From NCBI RefSeq assembly GCF_024362695.1, contig NC_065410.1, positions 182,001-246,000 of the forward strand: a stretch of 64,000 nt of DNA, read 5' to 3'. This DNA comes from Pectinophora gossypiella. Taxonomy: Eukaryota > Arthropoda > Insecta > Lepidoptera > Gelechiidae. The notes under the pieces were generated by a model. That model was given only the letters and a program-made list of their open reading frames with translations. It made no database searches and was not told the DNA's origin. Both the position numbers and the translations under genes were made by a program. Within the stretch, counting starts at the first letter, position 1, and the number at the start of each line of letters is the position of its first letter. Positions 33,394 to 48,300 of the stretch are shown one piece after another.

Positions 33394-36300
33394 ATGGACG
33401 GCGCCGACGCTCTCCTCGGCGGGCTCGCGGGCGGCGACAAGGTTCCGGCGCCCGAGCCAGTTGCGTCTCCGGTCATGAAGCGCGATCACGACTCCACGGA
33501 CGACTTCGAGCACCTGGACCGCGAGCGCCAGGAGGCGGGCGAGTCGCCGCTGCATGCGCCGCGCGCCGCCACGCAGAACTTCCTCGACATGGAGCGCGAC
33601 GAGTTCTCGGAGCCGCGCGCCGCCGCGGCCTCCGCCGACCGCCTGGCGGACCAGCTCGCCGACCAGCTGGCTGACAAGTTTACCGACAGCGAGTCGGACG
33701 CGGATACCGCGGGCGAATCTCCGCTGCATCGGGCGCAGCCCCCCACCGCCGCGGCCGCCGCGCCCTCGGCGCCCACGCCGGAACCGCTGGTGGCCCTGGA
33801 CCCGACGCCCCTGCTGGCTCCGGCACCCGCGCCCCCGACCGCACAGCTGGCTCCGCTGCTGCCGGAGCCGGTGCTGCAACCTACACCCGCGCCTGCGCCC
33901 GCCCCTGCCCCCAAGCCTGCGGCCCCGGAGCCGGCGCCGCAGTCGCGCGCGGAGCCACCGTTGCAGCCCAAGGAGCCGGCCGCGCCCGCGGTGCTGAAGT
34001 CGAAGCCGGAACCGGCTCGCGCTCCCGTCGCCCATGTCATCGAAGCCGAGGTCATTTTCTGCCAGATGGGACTCGGTGAGTCATTGCCGTATTTTGTACA
34101 TTTTACAGGTAATTAAAATAGAGGCAGTTTTATCAGATCGACTCTCACTAAAGGTGTATATAAGTAGGTAGGTATGTTCGTGTCTTTCTATATTTCTTCA
34201 GGGATTCTCGTTGTCCTAATAAGAATTCATAAGAAAAAGTCTTGGTTATGATTTAAAATTCGGCTTCGGAAATGCGGCAGGCTCTATTTCTATCGGCGTG
34301 ATTTCATCGTTCAGTTTGTAAGTGCGTCGTGACCGCGCGAGTTTTTGTGCAGTGCGACGGCGAGGCTAATGGCGCCGCATTTCAAGGCAAACTCTGAGCG
34401 CTACCGGCCGAGCGTGAATAATCACGTCTGCAGGTGAATAACGTCGGCCTAACAAAAGATAGGCGTCGAGGCTAGTTAGAAATCTGGGCATTTGACTCTG
34501 CCGTTAATGCCGAGATGAAAGTTTCGAATTATTTGAGGAATGGTTGAGAATTAGACGAATGGCAAAACGGAAACGAAGCGTTGCAATTTTAATGGACAAT
34601 GGCAGTGGCGCGCGGAGGTGTCTGGGTAGCGGTGATGGTGGCGGGGCGCGGGCGATGACCGTGCGGTAACGGCACCCGCTGGAGCCGCCCGGCGCGCGCC
34701 CACCGACCTCGTGCCACACTCACTCCTGATAGGTACCTTGCCGAGATAGGTACATTCATACTTCTTAGTGTGTTCCTATAGGCTAATAGGTATGGCCTGG
34801 AGAAAAACTCCAATCTGACAAATAAAGAACTGTCGACGGAACTGAATTATCTACCTACTTTACCTACATATTCCTGATTGCGTAATGCTTAATTATTTCA
34901 AGAGGAAGTATAATTAATTATTACAATGACTGCAAACGGTATGTACTGTGGTGGAATAAAATTATCACGTGGTGACACAAAAATCGATGCAACTCGTATG
35001 CACTGCCATGAACCGGCGCGCGGCGTGTGACTCATCGACAACTTTGATTATCTACTAGTATTGTTCTTATTATTATTATGCGGATTTCGATTTGACATCG
35101 ATTGTAATTTTCCTTTAAATTATTTACTTACTAAAAAAAATAGAAAATTTAAAAAAATCTAATAATTGCCACAATCCATCAAAAGACGACTTGCAACCAG
35201 CTATGGTTCTTCCGACAGGATCCTAACGTCCTAGCAAGCTCGTTGTTGCCATTTTGTGTATCGTGAAGACAATAATACAACATCCATCCATACTTACTAA
35301 AAACTCAGCGAGGGAAGACGGAATTTATTTTACATTAAAACGTAAACGCAAAGAGAAAGACTAACTGTACCTACTTTTTTATCTTATCTCGGATGAAATC
35401 TCGGATGAATTCACGAACATAAAAAGAGAAAATACAAAGGCAATACTAAGTTTAAAGTTATCATCATAAATATGAGGTATTACATTCGCGTGAATGCTAC
35501 ACATTAAAGGAATAATAAGCAACTTCAAGACCAAGAAAATAAACATACATCACAATATGTGAAAAGTACAGCAACGTTGGGTGTTATCATGTCAATAGCA
35601 GTCCATAGATACATCAAATGAAGAAGCAAAACTGCGTGTAGCGGCCGCCACCTGGACAGGCGCGCGGCGCGCGAGTAGCAGCCGGCGGCGCTGGCGGCAC
35701 CATCGCTAATTTTAGCTGCCGTGGTGGAGCGGCGGCGGCGCGCATGGGCTCACACGCGGGGATCCCACCACGCCGCGCTCACGTCCGCCGCCACCTCGCC
35801 GTGTCAGATACTCATGTAGTACCGCACTCGCTGTGACTCACACTTTCAAGGACTATTACCATTTGTGTGGATTAATTGTGAATCGAACCGTCCGTCAACA
35901 TGGGCTCCGGAAACGATGACGCCATCACGTGTGAGTATGCTGGAGACTTGGATTTATTTAAGGAAGTCGACTACTGAAATCAAATTAGACTCAAGAGCCT
36001 GAAACCCTATTATAATTTCATGTTTCATAACTCGATGAAATTCAGTGTGTGTGATCCTATATTAAGTTAGCAAATTGACGGCCAGGGTGCACAATATTCG
36101 GTACTTTTATTATATTTCGCATCGCATACGCCAGCCGCGTGCCGCTCTGCCGCGTCCATCTTCGAGTTATCTTCAAATTCGTAGTCTAAATTAGTCCGTG
36201 AAGGTAATACGTCATAGTTTGCTGTAAACGTTCGCTGTCCCCAAAAACGTAGGAATGTGTCGCACCAACGCATCGTGTTTACTGTGGTTTTTTTTTTTAT

Positions 36301-39300
36301 CTCGTTTATACACTGATAAATGTTCCGCTATGCATCAACATGCAATTTTATTTTCGTCCACGATCTGACGACCTAATCGACCTCAGCCGATGGCAACAAA
36401 ACTTATAGAACTATTGCCAACAAATTGTTTAATTTTTTCCTTATTCATATAAACTAATTTCCATCGCGTGGCAAAATGTCGTAGTCCCCAGTTTCCCGTG
36501 CATAGTCCCCTGTCAAGTACATGAATATACACTGGAAGTCGCAAAACTCCTAAAGCTCCAAAGAAGTTGTGTCTAGGACCGCACCCAAGGCATGGCTCAT
36601 ACGTTTACGATACGATTCGCGGATCTGGGTTGTGGTGTAAGGGGTCTAGCTTGTTATCAGTCACACAGTACATTAACTGAAATATCAGAAATAAGTTGCT
36701 ATACAGGCATACGCCACGTGCACGCTTTCAGGTGTGAAGTAATGTTGTTATTTTACATGTAGGTACGTTTTTCAGTACCTAAAATCCAGTAGATTAGTTA
36801 GTTTTCACTTTACACCTGCGGTTGTCGCGGAAACCGAGGAAACTTAGTTATTCAAGTACACATTGAATACACAAATACCTACTTAAAGCTAATGACGCGA
36901 CTTGTAGATCTACCATCCCCGATAGGACGTGAGTTTATGATGTTTAAAATAATACAATTTTTTTTCAGTGATTTATTTTTCTTTGAATTACTATTGCATT
37001 CTGGTTATGGTAGTAACTTTTATAAATATCGTGGCCAGATCTTACAATTTATCATCACTGGTGCAATATGTTTATTTGTTGTTGCAACGAATACAATCAT
37101 TGTCCATCACCTTGCTTTGGGTCATCCACGTCGCCATTTCATGAGTGCTGGTACCGGAGGCGGGTGTGTGAGCGGGCGCGGCGGGGGCTGCCCTCCCCTG
37201 ACACTGCTGACCCAATTCCACATCTCGCGGCGCAGATCCCTTTGTGTGCTCCACCACGATGCCACTTCACGCCCGTTTACTTGCCCCTAATGACGCATCC
37301 ACCAACAAGGGTGCTTCTTTGTCTCACTGCTTCCCCTTTGTGTTTTTCCACGCGTTTACATTATTCACATGCCTTTTCAATGTCCTTAAAGAAATACGAG
37401 TAAGTGATGTACAATGCACTTTTTTGCAAGCATTGAATGTATTTCCTGTATCTGATGCCAATAATTCTTTACAAAGAATTTTAATAGCTTTTGTTTCAAA
37501 TCGGTGTAATGACTTTTTTTTTGAAATCACATCAATTTTACTGTCCGTGTTACTGTTCTCTCCATACGTTGTATTGCCTTCGTATTAGGGAGTTTCAGCA
37601 CGGTAGCTCCTTCGCAGATTATCCGGAAAAACCCAGACGGGCTGTAATAAGGCGCGGGGCCGCGGGGCGGGATCGATACCCGCGCCGCACGCAGCACGCG
37701 CCGACAGACACCACGTCTGCCTGCACTGTGCTGCTATAACATATTATACCTAGGTCTCAATTATCATGCGGCACTTTTGAACCCTTACTATGCGGATCAG
37801 TTTTACAAACGCCTATTCAATAATTTTTATGTTCACAGGAAGGCTTTTCCAATTGTCTAAAGACAAGTCTTCAACTAAAGTAATCTGTCTTGAGCGCCTC
37901 ATTATCATAAACGACAAGCTGAACATGAAGAATGGCGTGCAACGTGCTCGTCTGAGTGTATTCAGCCTGCGCTAAATGACTGACTCACACTTTAGGAAAG
38001 TTTCCATTTGAGGCTTCATAAGTATTTTCGTATCATCGAGGGGGGTTCATTTATTTCGGTCGTTCTTATTATAATACCTACTCGGGAAGGGTAACTTTTA
38101 AAAAGGTTGTGACCTGAAAGTATCTTAATTAGATCGATATCTGTAACTTTATCATCATTAGGTATATTTTATTAACATTACTTACACTTACTTGATGTTT
38201 CAAGGGTTGCTTGTTTATTTCCATTATAAGCCTCTTAATGACTTCGATATGTAATAATGATAAATGCCTGTGCAATTTATATTCTATATACGGTCTCAGT
38301 GGGCGCGCGCGACAATGCAGGTGCGCGTGACGTCACGGCGTCTCGCGGGTATATTTAGCGCGTGCCAGCGTCGTCGTCGCCGCAGTCGTCACTCCTCTGC
38401 ATACATAATTACCGTGCGATGCGCCCAATTAATCAACGTCTACCCTCGGCATTATGTCAGTCTGCTCTCTTTGAGCACTATTACCGAGGTACGTGTCTTA
38501 CGGGCAAAAGAGTTCGAAGCGGATTGATAACAATCTAGGCATGAAGTTGGGGTTGTCGCGGTGCGTGCAGAGGCACAGTCCACGGCGTGAGTCACGCCGC
38601 ACCCTCGGCCAGCTAGTCGTGCGGTCTAGGTGATTTACTGTTTAATGAGGCCTTTCGTGGCAGACACCGACTAGCGAGCTGTATGCGACACCCATAATAA
38701 TGGACAATTACTCTATACACTAGTATAATGGTTAAAACTACAATAGTTCTCTCCTACAGAAGCTATTTTAGAATTTGGCAATACTAACCTGACCTGACCC
38801 TAATTTAAAAAAAGATTGAGGTCGTTACAACAGGTGACTGAAGCGCCTTTCATACTTCAGCTGGAATATTTCCGTAAAAGGCTTCCGTATTAAAGGATTT
38901 GTTGCCATAATTGTTTCCTACAGCTTCTAAGTGATTCATTATCGACATCGCGTCATCGTCCGGGTGAAGTAAACATCGTGGTATTATAGTGAAAACCGCG
39001 TAAGCCTTTGAAAAATCACTTTTGGGTGTGATTTTTGCTAACAAAACTTCGCAATAGACAAGCTAGTTTCATACACTAAAATGTGATTTTTCAGAATAGC
39101 ACTTATGGTTTTCGCTATAAGGCGACGCCATTGTTTTGGGTAGAAAACACGAAATTGAAAAATACGAGTACCTACACGTTTTATGAGTGGGCTGAGCTCA
39201 TTGTAAACCACAAAGAAATATCATGTCGATTAGTGCAAATTAAATAACTATGTGCTTAGATAACAACAAATTAGTCTTTGTCATAAATGTTTCATCATCA

Positions 39301-42300
39301 TTGTGAAACCGCGCACGGGAACTGAGTGAGACGGATCCACAACATTGACAGCCTCCAGCCTTAATCAAATTGGAAAGAACTGAAGCAATCGTACGGAAAT
39401 ACGTATTCTCAAAGTTTACAATGCTAATGCAATTTTACCTAAAATCTTCCTACTATTATAATGAGGGACTTTGCAATTTGTTTTTCCTTCGTTTGACCTT
39501 CTAATTTCATGGATAACAGACATATAAAGATAAAATTTTAATCGGCAAAATTTAAAATAAATTTTCTCTTTGTGAGTTTCCCTAAGCTTTATGGAAACCG
39601 TCCATAAAACAAAAATCATTCAACAGACATTATGCAACTTTTATCTTTGTTTTTAGCTATAAATGATGACCCTTTTTATTTATAATTCTATACATATGTA
39701 CTACAATGTTATCCAAATATCAAGCAACGATTATTTTTATATATGCTTCTGCCATTACTTTGAATTATTGAATAATTATGGACCCGAGTAATGATAAAAT
39801 AGATAATTAACACGTTAAATATCGACAGCGCTATCTATATTATTTTTGGGGTATATAATCTAGAAAGTCCCACATTACTTAGAACCTAGATGCTCATTAT
39901 TTGTAACATCACTTTAAAAAATACGCAGTGAGTACTAGTAAGTGCTTTTCAAATTAATTTGTTCCCAAATTTCGACTACTTACCTATATAAGACTGAGTG
40001 TATCACCTTAGCTATCGGTATTACTGGCTAACGTACCGGGAGACTGAGATAGTGTAAAGTTCACGTACTTATCATTCTTTAGATAATTGGGCGGGCATTG
40101 TTAAATAAATAAATAATTGTTTGTTAAGTCGCAGTAAGTGAGGCCGCGTCACGTCGGCCATGGATGGCTGTGGCGTAATGTTTGTGCCATGATTCATGGC
40201 CATAGATCAGACATGGCAAACGAAGGCGGGCACATTATCCTAAACAGTAGCTTGTTTGTTTGACCTTGATGATGATCGAAGTGGAACTTCCGAGATGGAA
40301 GGTACGTTAAGTAGGTGGTCTTGTTGTGAGGGGAAATGTAGGTCAGACCGTTTGAAGTGTCAGGCACATGAACTGTTGCGTTAGTTGCGCAGCGCGACCT
40401 CCGACCGTGTCGCCGGCGTCGTCGCGCCCTGCCGCGCCGGTAGTAAACACAGGATGCCGTGCTACGGAAACCATCGCTCTCCACTTGTACCGATCAGCTG
40501 CGTCATTACCTGACGTTCCTGTATTACTTCTTTTAGTGACGAGAAAGTAGTTCGTTTGACACTTAAGAATATGAATAAAGGGTCTTGTTGGATGTACACA
40601 AAATTGTTTGCTTTTAATTGGCTTGTCCACGCAATGCATTCTTCGATCACTCCTAAATTACTAACTGCATGTTTCTATTTTAACGCTCTAAACAAAACCC
40701 TGGCGAATGAAAGGCTAGCGCACACGTGGTGTAGGTCGCGTGTACGATGGTGAGCATGGTGGTGTGTGGTGGTGGTGTGGCCGGTGTGGATGCAGCCAGG
40801 GTGCGCGGGCCGGCGGGGGCGCGGCGCATGCGCGGCGCGGGCCGCGGGCCGGGGCGGGCTGCGCGCCAGTATCGACGCGAGAGTCGGGCGCGGCGCGCGT
40901 CCGTAGCTGCCCGAGCAGCTTCACGTTACGTAAAGTGTGACCATGGCGGACTCCGGGCCCTCGTTGTGCAGCGTCCTCAACCCGCGTAAGTGCCGCGCCG
41001 GCCGCCTCGCTCACAGCTTGTCTCTCTCTGTCGCCACTAACCCGCTAACATGCCGCCTTCTCTTGCAGATGCTTGGTTCGACCCGCAGAGGCTACATCCC
41101 GAAGGTGAGTGATCGCCGGCTGCGGCGCAGAAATACGCTTAGGTCACAGGTGGTGCGGCCGCGGCCGGGCAGCGGCCGTCGCCGCCGCCGGTGTTGTGAG
41201 TGCTGGGCACCGGGTGCTATGCGCCGGGCAGCGGCGGCGGTCCGCACCTGCGCGACCCTTGGAGACAGAACAATAATAACTTGACATGTCGAGTCAAGGC
41301 CCGACATGATCGTTCTAATTGTGTCACTAGCACGCGTCATTGTCATTCATTGCTTGTGATTTAACGATGCTCGTTACTTGTTACGTTTAAAAGTTAATCC
41401 GCTAAATCTGACTAACCGGTAGTATAGGTAACACGACTACATATTTCTTTAAGTGACGGCGGTGATACTGTGTCATTAAACCCTCGTTAACCAAGTTGGA
41501 AGTTTTCCACAATTCGAGCGTCCACATACGAAGTAAAAAAAATCTGTCAGTGTCATTCACTTGTTGACCGACATAACGCAAAAACGTGAAAATATTCATT
41601 GACCGCTTCGATTCGACGTAAAGCCGGATTCCGGAAACTAATCTTCTCTAATTTATAATGATTCCCTCAGACAATGGATTCCAATGGTGTGAATTTTTAA
41701 TTTGTTGGGGGTCATGGATGTTTGGTGCGGCTGGCGACTGCACGCATGCGCACTGCAATCCGTTGTACTAGTGTGCTACACGCAGATTGCCAAGATGAAA
41801 TTAGAATAGTTCAACTGACACTAGAGGTCTCAGACGCAGCAAGCTAATTTATGGCTCTAAACCAACACATTATTCTATATTATTATGGTTTGCGATTGTA
41901 TCTCTCGCCAGACTACTGGCAAATTCAAATCTTCCTGTCCTACTGCAGTTTCTGAAATACAATCGAAATGTCAATTATTAATAATTTCTTGCCAATTCTA
42001 TCGATACCTCTTTGAGGGGTGCACTTCCTAGCGTGGCGTCGACATAGCCTTGTCTGCTAATAACTCCCGTGCATGCCTAGCGTCTACCGCGACTCTAATT
42101 TAATTAGAGTCAATTTCTTACACATACATACATAAACTCACGCCCGTAATCCCTAATGGGGTGGGCAGAGCCACAAGTAATCAAAGACAACTTGCAGCCA
42201 CTGTTGATACGAATTCCAAAGATGGATATGATGAACCTTATGGTGATAAGGGATCAGCCTATCGCCCATAACATTAGTCATTAGTTAACGTGAGTCAATT

Positions 42301-45300
42301 TCTTATGTAGGAAATAACGCTAAGAGCTGTGAAATGGTGTGAGTAAGCGTATTAGTGAGGTGAGGTGTCGTGTGCGGTGTGTTGCGGTTACAGGTGCACT
42401 GTTACCTGCAACCCGAGAGGACGCGCGAGGACAGTGGAGCGCTGTACCCAGCCCGGGGCGCCGGGGCCCTTTGTTATAATTTCATTATTAACACGCGTGA
42501 AATAAAAGGCTTGTTATTCCTGGGGACAGCAGTCACACTCGCCCGCTCAGCTCGTAACGAGTGCTGACTCAAACAATAGGTGTATTGTATTACTCACGAG
42601 GATGTAAGTCGATCTCACCGATGATACCGAAACATTATTTGATATTTTTGACATAAGGCATTAAATGTGCTGATAAAAAGCATGAGTTTTTGATTATAGG
42701 CTAGTGTGTTTATCACTCCACTACGTTACGTCACCATGAATTCATAATACATATAACATAGCATCACGCCTGTGTCCCCGAAGGGGTAGCCAGAGGTGTG
42801 TAGTAAATATATATTATATCTACTGTACCTATACGCACTCTTCGCCAGTCCCATTTAATAGGGAGCGAGGCTGTTGCTGTGTCATCCAAACATGAATTCA
42901 ATTTTCAACTCATAAAGTCGAATTCAGTGGCTTATTAGATCCCGAGCTGGGATTAGAATGTATAAAATTTGAAAATTGGGTTGAGTGTGTGAAGAGCTGC
43001 GACAGACATCATTGCTGTAGCAATAATGTATGATAAGCTGATAACAGTGATAAAAATGGTAACAGAGCTGTCGATCAGTTTGGTAAGGTACCTATCTCAA
43101 CAATGGTAAAATTTTCGTTTGCTTGAGAATACCTATTCACTTTGTAACATGTTATCAACATTCAATAAGCATTAGTAAGTATAGTAGATTCGGTGACACC
43201 AATTCATCACAGTTACATTCTGGTATACATATGATATGAGTCCTAGCTGTGACCTGTAGGATGTCAATGGAGAGACCGGCGCGCAGTGTGCGTTACAAAG
43301 GTTGTTCATTAGTTATCGGACCTCTGTGCTCTGCTCGTCATCGCGATCCATTTAGGACCGCTCTTGTGCCACTCGTCGTAGGACCCACATATATTATCTG
43401 TCGGTTATTTTCCATTCGGTTGCCTACTGTTTGTTTGTATTTAATTAGAGTTGTTCCCGTGGTATTAGGATTTTGTAACATTATTTAATGATTTGTTGTT
43501 ATGTCAGAATCAGACATTTATTTGTAGATATGGGTACATTAAGTTGGTAAGAGTAGGTACAGTTAATAAAGTGTCTCCTCCGAGCCGTGGTAGCCCAGTT
43601 GGAAGAACGATTAACTCTCAGGGTGAGATCGCAGGTTCGAATCCAGCACCAATAATTTATGAAATTGTTTTCGAATTCGAATGAGTAGATCGTAAATTAT
43701 TATCATGTGCTCAGTTGTGAAGGAATATACTGTGAGGAAACCCACATTCCCGAGAAATGCGTTTCGGAGGTTTGTAAACTGTATAGTGTATTGAAAAATT
43801 CCAGAAAAAGAAAATTATCCATTTTATCCTTCAGTAGATATAAACTTGTAAACATGATGATGTAAATCTAAAGTAAGTCCAGCTGTTGGAACTGCATGTG
43901 AATGCAGTACTACAGCTGCGGTGGTGGTCCTGCCGGCGGCGGCGGCGCGACACGCGGAAGCGCGTTATTTTTACCGCGTCGTGCACCCGCGGCAGCGGCG
44001 CCCGCGCCTGTTCTCCCGCTCTCCCATTGTATTTCTAACTACTATTTCAAATTCCACCGCAAGCAAGCAAGTGTTCACGCATCACATTCCATTGACACGC
44101 TGAGCGTTACAGTTGCTTCACATCGTTACGGTGACTTTCTCGCTCGGAACCAAAGCGTGCGCAGTTTTTGCCTCTTCTGAATTCCTTCCATTTAATTACA
44201 GCTAAACGTAGTCCGTAGAAAGTTCGCGAGTGAAACTGATTTTATTCAGATCAGTTAACCTTAGTCGCACGAAATTGGTCTGGAACATTACACTCTGTTA
44301 GTTTTTGGCGAACTCTTCTGATCTGACTTCACCAAATTTTCTGTTTAGCCTTGTTGATCGAGGCTGGCTATTTGCCCTTTAAAGATTTGATCATGCCAAT
44401 TCTGATGCAAGGCCTACCACATTGTCATATTCATCTGTTCTAGAAAATGAACGATATTTTCCATAATAAGCCGTAGCCTTATCGATTGTGAATTTGTAAC
44501 TGAATATTTAGACTAGATAAACTCACTTGTCATTAAATTTTCTTAGCTGTTTGGCTAATTGGCAACTTAAATTTCCCACAAATGATATTGTTTGCAAATA
44601 ACTTCGATATCGATGTTTACCGTTAAAGCATGTGGTAGGTACTATCAATTAGTCTGATAAAAAAATAAGTAATTAGGGCCGGTAAGTCAACGATTACAGA
44701 AAGTAGACGGAACTGGACCGTCACAGGCTTTAATTACTCATAAAATAAGGCGACTCTAAAGGAATAGCAGATTTGCTAAGCGGGTTACCTCGTTCTGACT
44801 TGTGACGTCAGCTGGCCGCCTGGCTTTTATTATTCAACGTGTCTCCGCGACAACATGCGCAGTGTCGTCCCCTCTTGGCAAATACACACACATAGTCACG
44901 CCTGTACCAATATCAGGGTGAACAGAATCACAGGACATCAATAAACTAACCCGCCAGCCATTACTGGTATTCGTCCAAAGCGCAATGACAGGTTATTATT
45001 CTATCGCCCGAAGAGATGCTTCATCGCCTTGAAAAGGGCATTTACGGTCAATCTTGGGTTGCAGTCGTACCATGATATGATAAATGATAAGAATGGTGAT
45101 AAGTTAGGATCAAACATGAACTGCTACGGCGGCAGCAGGTAGTAGAACCTGCTCGTGTAGGAACTATAGGCAGCTACCTAGCATACTATACGTGTGCAGT
45201 AACCATTACGTACACTTGCGCTTGCGCCACACACGCCCGGAGATGTTCGACGTGACCCCGCATCGTGTTATCATGATTTAATTTCTACTGCATATCACGC

Positions 45301-48300
45301 CGACTCCACTGCACCGTCATTATCACATTCAGATTAGTGTGACTGAAACAACGAGAATCTATTCCTTTTAGAAATATATTTCAAATCATGTGAATCAGAC
45401 CCCTTAGCCACATCTCAAAGGGCTATTATAACAGGCCACGATTCAGAACCCCGATACCGACCCCGCCGGCGTGGTTGACTATTTCCCTCATTCAGCGGTT
45501 ATCGTATCAACCCACTAGGGTCGATTAATTCTTTCAAATATAATCCTCGCAGACGATACCCTGAGCCGAGGTTCGCGCCCAACTGGGCACCCTCTGGCCT
45601 GTTGTCTTAAATTTTGTACCGGATGAGAGCCCTCAGCGCTGCCCATTTGTCCGTTCAAGTAATTAATGCCATACAATAAATCTCGTCAGTAAACAGGATC
45701 CATAATATCACCACCTTCCCCCTCACCCGCATAATCAAATACAATTAACGAACGTTTCTGCAGCAGCTCGCACTGTAGCTAAAATAGGATTCAGTCGAGT
45801 TCTTTTTACTATAAGCAGGTAGATAAGAATAAAGATTAGCGGTGGCAATCCTGTAACATAGGTACTAGTACCTACCTACTATACTTAATATATAAATATA
45901 ACTGACCAAATCCTCTTCGATCTGTAAACGAACGTGCATACATACATATTATCCCTATGCTCGTCGTCGGGAGCAATCGATAAGACGCGGTGGCAATGAC
46001 CGTCGCCCCCCCGCCCGCCACCTTCATCCCGCCCCGTGCGTTGCGCGCACGCTGCTGCTGGCAGCCGTGGCCGACTAGCCTCCTCCCTCCGCCTTCCCTT
46101 CGCGGACGAGTAGCGCCTGATTATTTATTTTGGCAACAGCTTCTATCGTCGATTGATTGCTATTTCGTAAGGCGCTTTTTGCTCTGTACGGACCGGTTTT
46201 TCGGTAACGTCGCCGTTCGCTACGTACCGAGCCGAGAAAAAAAAGCTCACTTTCACTTTCGACGTTGATTGAATGTCGGACATTGTGGGAAAGTTATTCA
46301 TATTTTTCTCCACATGGTCGGTATACTTAACATTTGTTCTTTCTATCAACAATCTTTGTTTGGTCTATTCTTCTCTGCGAAGTTCATTTCACAAATGTGT
46401 TTGTGGCTTTACGCGTCTTTTAGTTTTAGGTCTTATTTACATTGTAGGACTGAACGTACAGTCCTACTATAGTAAAATTTAATTTAAACGACTGTTACTT
46501 ATCTTCGACTATGAGCTGCCCCGCACTGCCCGCAGGCGCAGGTCGCCGCCTCTCGCGACCGGACGTTATCAACTGTCAACAACTGCATCCAATAAATAGT
46601 CGAATAGGTACGATCAAAATCATAAAAATGTTAAATTGATAATGGAAGTCCGCTCGCGCTACAATGCAATTATCAAAACTCATTGAGCTGATGCTGCACC
46701 AACGTCGGTACTTAGTTACCTATTAATGTTACAAATGTATTATGGCACTTTTAACGACTAAATTGGTAGACCGATAAAAATTGGCACATAGATCCAAACA
46801 TGCGAAAACTATAAGAACTAACGTAGAGCCACCTTCCAATGGTAATACCGCGACAACCAGTCCACGACTGAACTCGCGGGTGGAGAATAAGTAAAAATAT
46901 AGGCAACCTCGACCAAGACGATAATTATTAAGTCTACAGCAATTGACGGTCATAGGAAATCTCTCAACTCAAAAACATTTCGCTCAAAATACATTCACTA
47001 TAGAGGTACATAGCTAGTCGGAATGAGTTTTAACAAAGTAGTTCTACTTTAAATGGTAATGATGATGTCACCGAGACAGTATCGTGAGTAGAGTTTAGAT
47101 GCGAAGCCTCGACGTGGCTCCCGCGTGTCATGAGGACGTGCGACCCTGATGTGACCACGCGGGTCGCTCTCTTTGGACGATCATAATGATAATCGTAATT
47201 TTACCTACTGTAACAGAAGGCAGTTTAGTTCCACTATCCGACAACAGATGGCGCCACAGGGAAAATTAGAACGCGGTAACGATGTTGTCACCGCCAACAT
47301 ATAAGTATTTGAGAAAACCAATGCTTCTGTATTCCGATTAGGGTTAGCTGCAAGATCTAGCTTCCGCCTCTGTGGAACTAGATTTGAACGCTACCTATAT
47401 CGCGCCTACTCCATACGGTTGGCATACGAAGTTGCGCTTCTTCTTGGGGCCTACTTTCGTTGAAAGACCGTAACGTGTAGACACGATCCTCTCTCCGCAC
47501 TCTGTAATTCGTACGTTTGTACCGGAATAAACTCGTCCACGTCACTTGTCGTTTCCCTTCTCTGCCCGCTCAACCCCCACCTTACTACATTGGCGCCCAA
47601 CGTGGGGCCAGTCAGTACGAAGCTACAGCTCCTGCAGACCTCACGCCGCGGCACTACGGGTTAATGAGTGACAAGGAAGACAACGACAAATTCGAAGGCG
47701 ACGACAAATTCGAAGATACGCGGGTTCTACGCGATCGGGTCGTAATGAGAACATGCCTGACACGATCGCCCTGGAAGAGCTGCCTTTGCTCCTTAAGGAA
47801 GAAGCTGGAATATGGTGGCAAGGTGTACGTACACAAGCAAGTCCATACCTGGGATGACTTTCAAACTCTCCTGCGTGACAACTTTGCACCTAAAAGAGAG
47901 GAATGGTTAGTTTATATGGACATTACGCAGAAGAAGCAAGAATCCAGGGGGAGGGCGAACAGGAACAACCAGTTGAGTACGCAAGCAGTCTGCTCACTAA
48001 ACCAGAAAGAAATTACTCAACCACGGTCCTGCCTTATTTGTCGGGTCGACGGCATAGGCAGAGGGGGAGAGTTGTAACAGAAGGCAGTTTAGTTCCACTA
48101 TCCGACAACAGATGGCGCCACAGGGAAAATTAGAACGCGGTAACGATGTTGTCACCGCCAACATATAAGTATTTGAGAAAACCAATGCTTCTGTATTCCG
48201 ATTAGGGTTAGCTGCAAGATCTAGCTTCCGCCTCTGTGGAACTAGATTTGAACGCTACCTATATCGCGCCTACTCCATACGGTTGGCATACGAAGTTGCG

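Noticed and set aside
36892..37588. Open frames of 111-132 aa in Rtnl1 intron 1
   Set aside because: Composition matches intronic AT-rich DNA, with no splice context and no family motif.
42396..42480. Extra Rtnl1 cassette exon after a TTACAG acceptor
   Set aside because: In the required phase 1 it runs into a TAA stop, and there is no good donor before it.
43902..44180. GC-rich 92-aa open frame as another Rtnl1 start
   Set aside because: No donor in phase 1 was found. It may be a CpG-rich regulatory patch, but coding is not supported.
45990..46482. Open frames of about 70-90 aa in an Rtnl1 intron
   Set aside because: Overlapping short frames in both strands without motifs, splice sites or coding-like composition.
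47517..48077. Host gene of 186 aa
   Set aside because: The frame begins inside the 5' LTR and ends at the 3' LTR edge; it is gag remnant plus element sequence.
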